This document shows, piece after piece, positions 1 to 8,804 of a stretch of 64,000 nt of DNA. Both the position numbers and the translations under genes were made by a program. Position 1 is the first letter of the stretch; each line of letters opens with the position of its first letter. Under the pieces are notes generated by a model. The model was given only the letters and a program-made list of their open reading frames with translations, had not been told where the DNA came from and made no database searches. Source of the stretch: Planctomycetota bacterium (GTDB lineage: Bacteria > Planctomycetota > Planctomycetia > Pirellulales > Lacipirellulaceae); NCBI GenBank assembly GCA_029781135.1, contig JAKOXH010000010.1, positions 27,022-91,021 of the forward strand, in the 5' to 3' direction.

Positions 1-90
1 ATTGCCGTCGAAGTGGAACTACGCCAGCCACACGCCCGCGGCACGCAGGTAGCCAAAGTCTTGGCCGCCCGCGGTTATACCGGCCCCTGA
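1..90 (+). CDS. C-terminal tail of a gene cut by the window edge
   Basis: Frame 1 is open from the first base to a TGA at 88-90 and encodes a 29-residue tail, with a VEVELRQPHARG stretch and ending GYTGP. Codon use looks like that of the neighbouring genes. The piece is too short to assign; it loosely resembles the C-terminal region of a small enzyme, but I cannot name a family. An inverted repeat follows about 28 bases after the stop. The opposite-strand reading frame covering this stretch is probably a shadow. Confidence 0.4.
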   Translation: MAVEVELRQPHARGTQVAKVLAARGYTGP

Positions 91-117
91 CCCGGCTTCT
101 TGTTGCCGAAGTACTGC

Positions 118-211
<94 letters not shown>

Positions 212-261
212 GCCGTCCACAGCGTTGTATGGTTTGAAATGCAACTTGCTATACTACAACC

Positions 262-1011
262 ATGCTTCGCAAGCTGCGAATTGCGGTTTCGATCGCGAGC
301 GCGATTGCGTGCGGGCTGTTGGTGCCGCTGTGGGCGGGAAGCTATCGGCAAGGCTCCTTGATACAAGCCGTAATTGGTGGCAGGCTCGCGGGCATTTCCT
401 CACAAAACGGCCGGCTTTGGATATCGGCGGGCCCGCCGCCATTTAGAACCTTCGGCCGAGTTTGGGTCAGATCGGGACAATTATTTCAAATCTTAAACCC
501 AAGCGACCCGTTTTGGCGTTTTCACGTAGTCTCCCTTGCTGATTTTAGTCTGATAGTTCCCCATTGGTTTCTTGTAGTCGTATTTGGCACGATAGGAATC
601 GCGCTTAGTGTCAGCTGGCCAATACGTTTCAGCCTGCGCACCATGCTGATCGTCACCGCAATTCTCTCGGTGTCACTGAGTCTATTGCTCGCACTTGCGA
701 GCGCGCACCACAAGGGGTACGTAGTGCAACAGATTCGTTTGAAGCAAGGTCGAATTCAATACACGATTGCGGGCCCAGCCTGTACAGACTTGCGTCAATT
801 GCGCACGCTCGACTGGTTTGGATTTGGCTGGCAAGGCATGTGGGGTGGGGTAATCATTACAGTTCCCGTCTGGTTTATTGTGCTGTGTGGCGCCACACTC
901 GCAGCCATTGCCTGGCTTCGCTGGAGAGAACGGTTAGGAGTACGCACGCTGAGCATTGCAACCGCGATTGGTGTGGTGGAACTCGGGCTTGTAGCTTGGG
1001 CAATCTACTGA
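262..1011 (+). CDS. Multi-pass membrane protein of unknown function
   Basis: This 249-residue protein has an ATG start. Hydrophobic stretches lie near residues 7-26, 98-118, 126-146, 195-216 and 230-249, so about five membrane spans are likely. The motif RFSLRTMLI before the third span is a phrase I associate with planctomycete membrane proteins. No catalytic motif is visible, and the gene stands alone between repeats. A TATACT hexamer ends six bases before the ATG, leaving no room for a Shine-Dalgarno site, so a leaderless transcript is possible. I do not recognise a function. Confidence 0.75.
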   Translation: MLRKLRIAVSIASAIACGLLVPLWAGSYRQGSLIQAVIGGRLAGISSQNGRLWISAGPPPFRTFGRVWVRSGQLFQILNPSDPFWRFHVVSLADFSLIVPHWFLVVVFGTIGIALSVSWPIRFSLRTMLIVTAILSVSLSLLLALASAHHKGYVVQQIRLKQGRIQYTIAGPACTDLRQLRTLDWFGFGWQGMWGGVIITVPVWFIVLCGATLAAIAWLRWRERLGVRTLSIATAIGVVELGLVAWAIY

Positions 1012-1089
1012 TGCCCGGATGGCTGGCTGAAAGCTTTGTCCCACCACCACGCTCGGCATCGCGCGGAATGACCCGAGAATAATTTTCGC

Positions 1090-1345
1090 ACTTCTTATTT
1101 CTTACGCCGCAGGCGTTTCACTCCAAAGCCCAGCGTCGCTGCGCAGCGGCGCACGCTGGGTTAACTGGGCCACACGAGTACGCCAACGCTGAAAGCGTTG
1201 AACAGACGCCCACCAGCGAAGTGTATGTAACACCTTCGGCGTAAAGGACTGCGTCTTCCTCATATCCCAGCGCAGGTCGCTGACGCGACCAACCCTGGGC
1301 TTTGAATGTTTAACACCTTCGGTGTTTCCTTCACGGTTCCAACGT
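1090..1345. repeat. Mosaic of short palindromes (REP-like cluster)
   Basis: The gap 1012-1411 holds no convincing gene. It contains a chain of small inverted repeats: ACGCCGCAGGCGT, CCCAGCG..CGCTGGG around 1130-1160, AACGCTGAAAGCGTT near 1186, ACACCTTCGGCGT near 1230, CCCAGCG..CCTGGG near 1266-1300 and AACACCTTCGGTGTT near 1309-1325. Blocks of this kind recur as intergenic units in planctomycete genomes and often give spurious small reading frames. Confidence 0.55.
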
Positions 1346-1411
1346 CCCTGCGGCGGTCGGAAATTATTCTTGACTCGTCCCGAAACGACAGTCTTTGGCG
1401 ACCAAAAATGT

Positions 1412-2677
1412 TCACTCCTGCCAGAACGTCGATTCCTTCGGCGCCTTATAAACGACTTCCATTTCCGGCGTTTCGATCGGCTTGTAGCCTTTGAAGATCG
1501 AGTCAACGGCCGCCAGCGTCATGCCCGAGGTCAGCAGCGTCCGCTCGACAGGGTAGGGAGCCCGATCTTCCAGCACCATATTCTCAATGTGGTGCGTAAG
1601 GGGATTGAAGAAGTCGGCGGTCGTGGAGCTAAACGTCGGCATCGGCAGATACATTTGGCACGAGATGATTTCGTTGTTATCGCGACGCAGACCCGCGTAG
1701 TTGAAGTCGTGGACATTGGCCATGAACAGGGTCGTGCGGAAGCCATCGCGGTGCTCGATGAAGTAGGCATACGTGTCGGGCAGCGTCTTGCGCGCCCACT
1801 CGACGGACGTTGGCTCCTCTTCGTAGCCATCCTTAACGGGCAAATTATGGCTGCGTGTGAGGGCCGATACGAGCAGCCGGCGAGTCACTTCGCGGTCGGC
1901 GCTGGCCAAATGCTCCCACATGGGGTCGCCACGCAGGGCATGAACGCTGCGGATGCCGACCTCGCCCCCTTTACGGCGTTCCGACATGCACTGGGCCGTT
2001 TCCAGGCCGTGGAAGTCGTAACTATCGACGCCGCCGTAACCGACGGCAACGCTCTCGACCAGCGGGGCGTCGTAGGGCACATCGATCGCGGGCAGCCGCC
2101 ACGTCACCGGCAGCGAGGAGCCGGCCAGGAACGGAAAGCCGAGACGCTTCGAGTCGTCGACCATTTCCTTGCACCGCGGCCAGGTCGTCGACAGGTGCTT
2201 GTCGTTGAACACCGGCACCGACCGGCCGCTGTCTTCAAAAACCTTGACAACCTGTTTGAAGAACTCGTAACGCGGGTAAAGCCGTTGGCCTTTTTCGTTG
2301 GTCGGATAGTTGCCGTGCTCGCCGATGATCACGACGCCATCGACGGCGAGTTTGCTGCCGCCAAGCGTGAGGGCTTCGGCAATCGTGGGATACAACTTCA
2401 AGTGGTGGCGTTCGACGCGCCCGCGTGCCAAATCGCCCTCGGGAAACTGGTCGATGTAGACCGAAGCCACATCGAGCCGCGGTTTGAGCCATTCGCCGTG
2501 CCAGCCGTAGCCCATCACCAGCCGATCGAGAAAATGCTGAGCGTGCGAGTGCGTTCGCACTTCCGTGCCGATGAAGGCGATTTTCTTGCGAGCCGGTTCG
2601 GCCGCGCGGACAAAGGGTGTTAATGCGCCGGCGGCAATGGCGGAGGCGCCAGCCATAAACGTGCGTCGAGTCAGCAT
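1412..2677 (-). CDS. Tat-exported protein of unknown function
   Basis: This 421-residue protein begins MLTRRTFMAGASAIAAGA. The twin arginine RRTF followed by a hydrophobic Ala/Gly segment and an A-A-E junction near residue 26 indicates Tat export. The mature part begins with IAFIGTEVRTHSHAQHF and contains GVVIIGEHGNYP, both reminiscent of a Rossmann-like sugar-metabolism fold. I recognise it only as a conserved planctomycete hypothetical. Its start overlaps the 3' end of the MFS gene by seven bases, so the two are translationally coupled. That suggests a shared role around an imported small organic acid or sugar (inference). Confidence 0.8.
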   Translation of the reverse strand: MLTRRTFMAGASAIAAGALTPFVRAAEPARKKIAFIGTEVRTHSHAQHFLDRLVMGYGWHGEWLKPRLDVASVYIDQFPEGDLARGRVERHHLKLYPTIAEALTLGGSKLAVDGVVIIGEHGNYPTNEKGQRLYPRYEFFKQVVKVFEDSGRSVPVFNDKHLSTTWPRCKEMVDDSKRLGFPFLAGSSLPVTWRLPAIDVPYDAPLVESVAVGYGGVDSYDFHGLETAQCMSERRKGGEVGIRSVHALRGDPMWEHLASADREVTRRLLVSALTRSHNLPVKDGYEEEPTSVEWARKTLPDTYAYFIEHRDGFRTTLFMANVHDFNYAGLRRDNNEIISCQMYLPMPTFSSTTADFFNPLTHHIENMVLEDRAPYPVERTLLTSGMTLAAVDSIFKGYKPIETPEMEVVYKAPKESTFWQE

Positions 2678-3906
2678 TTTTCATCCTCGATGGAAGAGTG
2701 AGTTCTCGGCCAACCAAATAACAAGAGCAGAAATGCCGCGACCGGCAAACAGCCCATCACAGCCAATCCTTGATCGAACGAATGGGTGGCGTCGATGCGC
2801 TGCCCGTACAATCGCTGGGCAAACGGCGAAAATAGCCAGGCGGCCACGCCAGCAATGCCGGTCACTTTGCCCTGGTGCTCGTGCGAAAGGTCCTGCGTGA
2901 AGGCATGATAGATCGGAAACACGCCCAGTGCCCCGGCACCGACGACGAGCAGCACACCCAGAAGTAGCCACCCTCGCGGTAGCCAAGGCACGGCCACGGC
3001 CGCCAGGCACATCAGTGAACAGATCAAAAAGGTGAATAGACGGGCCTGAAAAACCGGGCTGCCGCGGCGGGCCAGCCACAGCGCGAACGCGCCCGCGGCG
3101 AGGCAACCGACATCTGTCATCGCGAACCACAGCGAGTTGTAGTACAATGCATCGCGCTCAAGATACCCGCGTCCCTCTTGCAGGAACTTGGGAAGCCAAG
3201 CGCGAAGCAGTTGCCAGGTCGTGTTGATGAGCGCGATCACGCCGAAGATGATCCACATCCTGCGGTCAAGGAGCACGTGCCACCAGGGCCGTGAACTCTC
3301 GACTTCCGTGGTACGGCTCACTTCGATGGTCTCCGGGCCCAGGGCAAGCCAACTGATCACCCACAGGATGCCGATGCCGCCGACAATCTGAAACGGCAAT
3401 CGCCAGCTTGAAAGACTATCTGTCAGCAACCAGTTCATAATGAGCGGCGTGGTGATTGCGCCGATCGAAGTGCCGCTTTGCAGCACGCTGTTGCCCATCG
3501 CGCGGCCGCTCGCATCGAGCATGGCCCGCACGGTCTTGATGCCACAAGGCCAATGGCCAGCTTCAAAAAAACCAAGCAGCGTGCGGCATAGCAAGAGCTG
3601 CTGATAATTCTGGGAAAAGCCGGAAGCGAGGCCCATCGCCGACCATAGCAGCACGACCGCCGCATACAGCCAGCGAACGGAAACGCGATCGGCAAGAAAT
3701 CCGAAGAACAGCGAGCCGGCCGCAAAAGCCCAACCGAAGCTGGCCTCCAGGTTGCCATACTGTTCCTGTGACATCTGAAATTCGCGGCCAATCCGCACCG
3801 CCACATTGGCGAGCGTCTGCCGGTCCATGTAATTGATGGCCGACGCCAACAGCAACAAGCCGGCAACCCAGGCGATGCGAGAATTCGCGGCTAAATTTCC
3901 CTTCAT
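2671..3906 (-). CDS. MFS transporter, hexuronate/anion:cation symporter type
   Basis: This 411-residue protein has twelve predicted hydrophobic spans and an ATG start. The N-terminal INYMDRQTLANVAVRIGREF is typical of the MFS anion:cation symporter subfamily (ExuT, GudP, GarP), and the loop FLADRVSVRW matches the conserved MFS loop between spans 2 and 3. It would import a sugar acid or related anion with protons across the inner membrane. It precedes and overlaps the Tat-protein gene, so the pair is a two-gene operon. The substrate cannot be fixed from sequence alone. Confidence 0.88.
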   Translation of the reverse strand: MKGNLAANSRIAWVAGLLLLASAINYMDRQTLANVAVRIGREFQMSQEQYGNLEASFGWAFAAGSLFFGFLADRVSVRWLYAAVVLLWSAMGLASGFSQNYQQLLLCRTLLGFFEAGHWPCGIKTVRAMLDASGRAMGNSVLQSGTSIGAITTPLIMNWLLTDSLSSWRLPFQIVGGIGILWVISWLALGPETIEVSRTTEVESSRPWWHVLLDRRMWIIFGVIALINTTWQLLRAWLPKFLQEGRGYLERDALYYNSLWFAMTDVGCLAAGAFALWLARRGSPVFQARLFTFLICSLMCLAAVAVPWLPRGWLLLGVLLVVGAGALGVFPIYHAFTQDLSHEHQGKVTGIAGVAAWLFSPFAQRLYGQRIDATHSFDQGLAVMGCLPVAAFLLLLFGWPRTHSSIEDEKC

Positions 3907-4042
3907 GGCGTTAGGCGGCTGGGAGGGTGCGATGTTGGCTGGACAGCGGGCCAGCGAAGATTATAGCCTGACTTCCCTCGTACAACAGTTCGTGGACGGC
4001 AATTCGCAGGGCCAATCAGTTTATTACGTTAGGAAAGTTGTG

Positions 4043-4131
4043 GTAGGGTGGCATGGCCTCGGCGGTACTCCGACGTGGCCATGTTGTTCGAGGGATTCCA
4101 TGCTCACGCTACGCGAGAGCATGCCACCCTT
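4043..4131. repeat. Inverted repeat, TAGGGTGGCATGGCC family
   Basis: TAGGGTGGCATGGCCTCGG on the left and GAGAGCATGCCACCCTTCG on the right form imperfect arms around about 50 bases. It occupies the 3907-4268 gap between the divergent MFS gene and the small Cys-rich gene. I see no other content in that gap. Confidence 0.55.
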
Positions 4132-4268
4132 CGGGCTCAACGTGCAAAACTGATCGGCCCTGCGGCAATTCGCCGACGATCCAGTTGAGTTGCCGAATCG
4201 GCCGGAATGTCGATAATCAATAGGGAGGCCGAACCGCCAAGCGCGCTCGAGTCTTGTGGAGATAAGTC

Positions 4269-4490
4269 ATGACGTGTACGCATCTGCAACAGCTTTATAA
4301 ACTTTGCCGCGAATATGATCTCAAGTTGGGCGGGTCCGACTTGATTCGCGTCGTGTGTCCGCAGTGCGGCGCACAAGAAGTGTGTCCGTCAAACCTAATG
4401 GATCAGTGCAGTGGCGACACCGCGGCCACCGGTGTCGATCATGAGCCGGCACCGCCGCAGCCAGCTTCCGCGGCAATATCTAAGAAGTAA
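4269..4490 (+). CDS. Small Cys-rich (possible zinc-ribbon) protein
   Basis: This 73-residue protein starts at an ATG ten bases after a GGAGA Shine-Dalgarno site. Cysteines occur as MTCTH, KLCRE, VCPQCG and EVCPS; the CPQC pair plus one or both of the others could bind zinc. The tail after residue 50 is Pro/Ala-rich and probably disordered. I know similar short proteins from planctomycetes but no function. It ends 13 bases from the convergent dehydrogenase gene. Confidence 0.65.
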   Translation: MTCTHLQQLYKLCREYDLKLGGSDLIRVVCPQCGAQEVCPSNLMDQCSGDTAATGVDHEPAPPQPASAAISKK

Positions 4491-4502
4491 CTGGCGTCGC
4501 CT

Positions 4503-5465
4503 CTAAGCGTTCACAACGTGGATGGGCTTGCCGGAGAGAAAAGCCGCCACGTTTTCCGCCGTCGTTTGCATAAGCCGTTGGCGGGCGGCGAGGCTCGACC
4601 ACGCCATGTGCGGCGTGATAAGGCAGTTGGGGGCGGTGAGCAACGGATTTTCTGCCACGATCGGCTCGCGAGAAACGACATCCACCGCCGCGCCCGCAAT
4701 TTGCCCCGACGTTAGGGCAATGGCGAGATCGCGTTCATTCACCAGTCCACCGCGCGACGTGTTAACCAAGAATGCGTGGCGCTGCATCCGGCTAAGCGGC
4801 CGGGCGTGCACCATTTGCTCATTTTCCGGCGTCAGCGGGCAGTGGAGGCTGACGATGTCAGCCGCCGCAAAAAGCTCGTCGGTGGTTAACCATTCAACAT
4901 CGGAATCTGGCGGTGGCGGGGCTCCGGGCCGCCCACTCGCAAGGATCTTCATGCCGAACGCGGCGCCAATCGTGCCGACTTGCCGCGCAATCCGACCGTA
5001 TCCCACCAATCCCAATCGTTTGCCGGCCAATTCGAGTTGCGGCGTGAGCCAGTAGCAGAAGTCCGGCGAGCGTGCCCAGTCACCTGCACGCACGCTTTCC
5101 GCATGTCGGCCCACCTGATGGCACAGTTCCAGAATGAGTGCCCACGCGAACTGGGCGACCGTTCGTGTACCATATTCCGGCACGTTCGAAACCGGGATGC
5201 CGCGTTTCTTCGCCGCGGCGACATCGACGATGTTGTAACCCGTGGCGGTGACCGCGATGAACTTCAATTGGGGCAACTGTTCGATTGCGGCGGCCGTGAT
5301 CGGGCATTTGTTGGTGATGATGATGTCGGCATCGGCGGCGACCGCCACGACCGAATCGACCGGCGTGCGATCGTGCACTTCGAGCGTGCCGAGTTTTTCG
5401 AGCGGCGTCCAAGGGTTATCGCCTGGGTTCAGCGTGTAGCCATCGATAACGAGAATCTTCGTCAT
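4503..5465 (-). CDS. D-2-hydroxyacid dehydrogenase (NAD-dependent)
   Basis: The 320-residue enzyme has the D-isomer-specific fold. The Rossmann motif GLVGYGRIARQVG lies mid-protein, VNTSRGGLVNE carries the substrate Arg, DVVSREP carries the catalytic Glu, and LITPHMAWSS carries the catalytic His. It would interconvert a 2-oxoacid and a D-2-hydroxyacid in the cytoplasm (glycerate/hydroxypyruvate-like). I chose the ATG at 5465; an in-frame extension to 5570 would read into a dispersed repeat. A TACATT hexamer ends six bases before this ATG. It is monocistronic. Confidence 0.9.
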   Translation of the reverse strand: MTKILVIDGYTLNPGDNPWTPLEKLGTLEVHDRTPVDSVVAVAADADIIITNKCPITAAAIEQLPQLKFIAVTATGYNIVDVAAAKKRGIPVSNVPEYGTRTVAQFAWALILELCHQVGRHAESVRAGDWARSPDFCYWLTPQLELAGKRLGLVGYGRIARQVGTIGAAFGMKILASGRPGAPPPPDSDVEWLTTDELFAAADIVSLHCPLTPENEQMVHARPLSRMQRHAFLVNTSRGGLVNERDLAIALTSGQIAGAAVDVVSREPIVAENPLLTAPNCLITPHMAWSSLAARQRLMQTTAENVAAFLSGKPIHVVNA

Positions 5466-5498
5466 GGCAATAATGTAATAGGGTGGCGTCATTGAACC

Positions 5499-5573
5499 TG
5501 TGGGAGGCGTCTCCGACGCCGATGACGCTATCCAATGCGGCACGAAATCGGCCTCGGAGAGGCCTCCCACAGT
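5499..5573. repeat. GGAGGCGTCTCCGACGCC repeat, copy 1
   Basis: This 75-base element begins CTGTGGGAGGCGTCTCCG and ends GGCCTCCCACAG, so its termini are inverted. The centre contains GATGACGCTATCCAATGC. A near copy with the same centre lies at 34540-34614. Here it fills the space upstream of the dehydrogenase gene. Confidence 0.75.
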
Positions 5574-5619
5574 TCACTGGCTGCACGAGCCTCTATCATA
5601 CAAAACCCGCCTTGACAAA

Positions 5620-6363
5620 TCAGTTCGCGTTCTTTTTGCGTGAAACCCGTTGGCGCAGCGCGGCGATCGCCTCGCCCATCGCCGCTCGATAAGCCGCTAA
5701 TTCCGACGCTTTCTTCGGCCCTGGCGCTTTCACATAGCCCATAATATGAATTTCGGCCGCCACAAACTCATCCGCCACATCGGCAATCTCGGCCGCAATA
5801 TCGATCGGAATGTTCGTCACGCCATTGGCGTCGCCGTGGAGTAGATCGCCCGTCTGCACCGCGAGCCCGCCGACGCGGACCGGCTGGCCAATTTCGATCG
5901 TTTGGCAATAGGCGTGCGAACAAATGGTGCCTCCCGTGAACACCGGATAATCGAGCGCCTTCACTTGGAGCAGGTCGCGACCGCCGCCCGAAGTAATCAA
6001 CCCAACGGAGCCAAATGCTTTGTAGGTACTGCACATCACTTCGCCGAACGTTGCACCCACGGGCGGATCATCGAGGTCTTGAAACACCACGACGGCCGGC
6101 CCCGGTAACTGGGCGAACTGCTCGACTTGCGTTTCCAACGAAACATACGTGCTCTTGCTGGGAACGGCGGCCGAACGAAACATCGCCGTGGCGGCGAACC
6201 CGATCATCGGCGGCATTTCCGGGAATGCCGCCCGAATGCGGGCGTCCATATACCCGGTGTTGTTCAGCCGCACTTCGAACAGCTCGATGATGTTGCAGAT
6301 CGTCGGCGTATCGTACTGCGCGAGTTTTCTGAGCGTGGCCGGGGTGATCATTGAAGTTGCCAA
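5620..6363 (-). CDS. RraA-like / HMG-aldolase family protein
   Basis: This 247-residue protein matches the RraA-like fold. IICNIIELF lies at the N-terminus, the GATFGEVM..AFGSVGLITSGGGRD region forms the central ligand pocket, and DLLHGDANGVTNIP corresponds to the conserved GD..GV signature. Relatives include 4-hydroxy-4-methyl-2-oxoglutarate aldolase and the RNase E inhibitor RraA; which activity applies is unknown. I take the TTG at 6363, preceded by AAAGG eight bases upstream. An ATG at 6351 is the alternative. It is convergent with nothing and is probably transcribed alone. Confidence 0.8.
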   Translation of the reverse strand: MATSMITPATLRKLAQYDTPTICNIIELFEVRLNNTGYMDARIRAAFPEMPPMIGFAATAMFRSAAVPSKSTYVSLETQVEQFAQLPGPAVVVFQDLDDPPVGATFGEVMCSTYKAFGSVGLITSGGGRDLLQVKALDYPVFTGGTICSHAYCQTIEIGQPVRVGGLAVQTGDLLHGDANGVTNIPIDIAAEIADVADEFVAAEIHIMGYVKAPGPKKASELAAYRAAMGEAIAALRQRVSRKKNAN

Positions 6364-6516
6364 TGGAGAGACCTTTCGGCGGATTTACAACATGGAAAAC
6401 TCGTAAGCGGGATCATGCCACGCGCGGTGTGAGAGGCGAATGCATAAGGATTTTGCCGCGCCACGGCTTCCAAGAAAAGGGTCACTCTTGAGAACCGCGC
6501 TGCCATTGAGCCCCGG

Positions 6517-6595
6517 GGTGCCATGGCCACTGCTCGGAGTGACCATACTGCGTTCGTGAGGACCGCATGTCCACGCAAAGCCGTGGACATGGCAC
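6517..6595 (-). repeat. Copy of the CCATGGCCACTGCTCGG repeat
   Basis: GGTGCCATGGCCACTGCTCGGAG at the left and CCGTGGACATGGCAC at the right bracket about 40 bases. Its reverse complement aligns well with 24256-24338. It sits in the 286-base gap between the RraA-like and PHP genes; nothing else is evident there. Confidence 0.65.
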
Positions 6596-6649
6596 ACATG
6601 CAATTGGGTCGTCGGCCGTGAAGGCTTCAATCGTGCCGAGGGCGAACCA

Positions 6650-7423
6650 TCAACGGCGCGGCTTCTTGCGAGACGCCCGCACAAAATGGTGCGTGTGCTT
6701 AAGGGCAATGATCCCCAACAGCGGCAGCGTGACGGCCGACGCGCTTCCCCGCACCTTGAACCGCAACTTATCGGAAGTCTTCAGTGATTCAAAGAGTTTG
6801 CCTGAGGTAGGCTTGCCCGATGTCGCCAAAAATGTGCCGCTTGAACCGATGGTCCTCAAGCGGTGCGAATCGCTGCCCACGGTCAGCCGTTTGCCGCATG
6901 TTGCCGCGTATTCGCTGGCCTTGCGGTTGGCCTCCCGATGCACGCCGCCGTTGTGCAGTTCAATCGCGTCGATGCCCTCCAAAATCGTCGCCACAAACGG
7001 CTGGCCACGCCGCCCGTGTTGGTATTCCAGCGATTTGCGCCCCAACGCGAACGGGTGAGCCAAGGAAATGTAGGCGCCCATTTCGCGGGCGGAGTGCATA
7101 CAGTCAATCGAACGCACCCACGACCGCACCATGAATCGACTGCGAAGCTTGGGCTCGATGGCCTTGATGAAGAACTCCTCAAGCAACTCCGCACTCGCGA
7201 AGTAAACCAGCAGATCAATGCCTTCCTCGGTGCCGACTTCGATCGCCGGAATCACCGGTGCGCGCTCGCGTTCGTAGATAATCGTCGAGCCGCGAATCTC
7301 GTTGTGATCGGTCACGGCCACACCCAATTCGCGGTTACAGCAATAGCGTTCGATGCGCGGCACACCGGCCAAGCCATCCGAATAATGCGTGTGAATGTGG
7401 GTATCGACGAGCAGTTCGGTCAT
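6650..7423 (-). CDS. PHP-domain metal-dependent phosphoesterase
   Basis: This 257-residue protein starts at the ATG at 7423 with LVDTHIHTHYSDG, the first metal-binding motif of the PHP superfamily. VTDHNEIRG, a LAHPFALG histidine and the GSDSH motif supply the remaining ligands. Members hydrolyse phosphoesters, for example 5'-3' trinucleotide phosphatases and histidinol-phosphate phosphatases; the substrate is not evident here. The ending is basic (RASRKKPRR). A TAGCAT hexamer ends seven bases before the start. The upstream in-frame extension reads through repeat DNA and was not used. Confidence 0.85.
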   Translation of the reverse strand: MTELLVDTHIHTHYSDGLAGVPRIERYCCNRELGVAVTDHNEIRGSTIIYERERAPVIPAIEVGTEEGIDLLVYFASAELLEEFFIKAIEPKLRSRFMVRSWVRSIDCMHSAREMGAYISLAHPFALGRKSLEYQHGRRGQPFVATILEGIDAIELHNGGVHREANRKASEYAATCGKRLTVGSDSHRLRTIGSSGTFLATSGKPTSGKLFESLKTSDKLRFKVRGSASAVTLPLLGIIALKHTHHFVRASRKKPRR

Positions 7424-7492
7424 GTTAGGAATGCTACGGCGGGAAGATTTGCAGGACAAGACTAGCGAAAGAGGACCGCAGGGTGCGGGCAA

Positions 7493-7532
7493 CAGGGTGG
7501 CCGGGGTCGAGCCGAAGGCGAACCCCCAGTTC
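7493..7532. repeat. Single arm of the GTGGCTGGGGTCGAGC family
   Basis: AGGGTGGCCGGGGTCGAGCC followed by GAAGGCGAACCCCCAG matches the left arm at 50587. No full second arm follows within 100 bases, so this copy looks degenerate. Confidence 0.5.
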
Positions 7533-7677
7533 ACCAGGCGCTGCTGACCGCGGAGATCGCCAAAGCGACCATGCCGTGGTGCTGGTTTCAATACCGGCGC
7601 GCAGCCGTGGGCTTGGCACGCCAAAAAGTCTCACTCGATGCCGAGCGGAGTTTAAGCTCCTCAGGCTGAAGCCTGAC

Positions 7678-8703
7678 CTACCGCGCCGGCGTGCCGAGGC
7701 CAATCACGCGGTTGGTGAGTTTTGGCGAGAGGTCGGTGACGGTGCCGGGGGAGTGGACGATGGCGACGTTGTCGGCGGCCGATGTTTCGAAGACGAGTAG
7801 CGGGCCGGTGGGAAATGGGCGGGCGCTGAGCGTGAGCATATTGCGCGAACTGTAGACGCGGGCACCAATGGAAGGGTCGATGCCTTGACAATCCAGGAAG
7901 GCTTCGATGCGGTTGTCGCAGGGCTTCGCATCGTCGGGGCTGCCGAGGCGGATGTGGTCGCGCGAGAGGTGGATGTTCGTCTCTTCGATCGTGTTGCGCG
8001 TGACGCCGCCGGTGAGCAAAAGGCCCGTGGCACAGCCGACCGTTTCGAGCACGGTGATTTTGTTGGCGTCGATCGAGCCCTCGCTGCCATCGAGCCACAG
8101 GCAGGTGCCCACCCAGGCGCGCGCTTGATCGAGCTTGCTGTTGTACGCATTGCCGCCCGGCCAAGCGCCGCCGCCACCCACGAGGGCGTTGAACACGAAC
8201 TCGGTCGACGTGATGACTTTGAAGCGGTCGGGGCCGGCCGTGGTGGGTTTGAGGCGGACGACCGCCCCATCGGAATTCGAAACGATGAGGCCAAAGCGGT
8301 AGGCACAGCTCATTTGGCTATCAAACACAACTGCGTCGCCGGTTTTGGGTGTGTAGTTGATGACGCAGTGGCCGCTATCGAGGCGGAAGTCCTGCATCCA
8401 GGGGATGCGGAGCGTCGTGCTGAGGTTGTAGATGATGGGCGAATTCTTGCCAGCCGTCCAACTGCCGCCGGCGATGTAAACGTCTTTCACCTGAGCCTTG
8501 GCCGCATCGAGCGCTTCTTGCAGGCCGGATGTTTTCGTGCTGGGCGTTTTCGGGCCGAAGTCCCCGCCGTCCTCCGGGCCGTTCGGCGAGACGATGAGTT
8601 GATTGGTGGGGCGGGCGGAAGGGGTGGGTTCGGCAGCGGAGGCGAGTCGAATAATGGCCAATGAGAGAATGGCGACGCAAAGCGCGACGGTGAGGCGTAA
8701 CAT
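7678..8703 (-). CDS. Secreted beta-helix-like protein
   Basis: This 341-residue protein has an N-terminal signal peptide (MLRLTVALCVAILSLAII, cleavage after LASAAE). The mature part has short Val/Ile-Asn rich repeats and a GLQEALDAAKAQVKDVYIAGG segment of the kind that opens pectate-lyase-superfamily beta-helices. It also has DNRIEAFLDCQGI and NTIEETNIHLSRDHIRLG rungs. No catalytic residues are identifiable. It is probably periplasmic or cell-surface. It is transcribed away from the kinase gene's end and sits in its own unit. Confidence 0.75.
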   Translation of the reverse strand: MLRLTVALCVAILSLAIIRLASAAEPTPSARPTNQLIVSPNGPEDGGDFGPKTPSTKTSGLQEALDAAKAQVKDVYIAGGSWTAGKNSPIIYNLSTTLRIPWMQDFRLDSGHCVINYTPKTGDAVVFDSQMSCAYRFGLIVSNSDGAVVRLKPTTAGPDRFKVITSTEFVFNALVGGGGAWPGGNAYNSKLDQARAWVGTCLWLDGSEGSIDANKITVLETVGCATGLLLTGGVTRNTIEETNIHLSRDHIRLGSPDDAKPCDNRIEAFLDCQGIDPSIGARVYSSRNMLTLSARPFPTGPLLVFETSAADNVAIVHSPGTVTDLSPKLTNRVIGLGTPAR

Positions 8704-8804
8704 CGGCGCTTGTCCGGGCGTTTTAAGGTTTGCGACTCGATGACGTCTGATATGATCGCAGCCGCGTAGCCGCGGCCGCTAAACAACTGACCGTGAGTAA
8801 CTGT

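Noticed and set aside
1322..2623. A 433-codon plus-strand frame
   Set aside because: It is antisense to the Tat-exported protein gene, which has a clear signal sequence. The composition (His/Arg/Val rich) is typical of a shadow frame.
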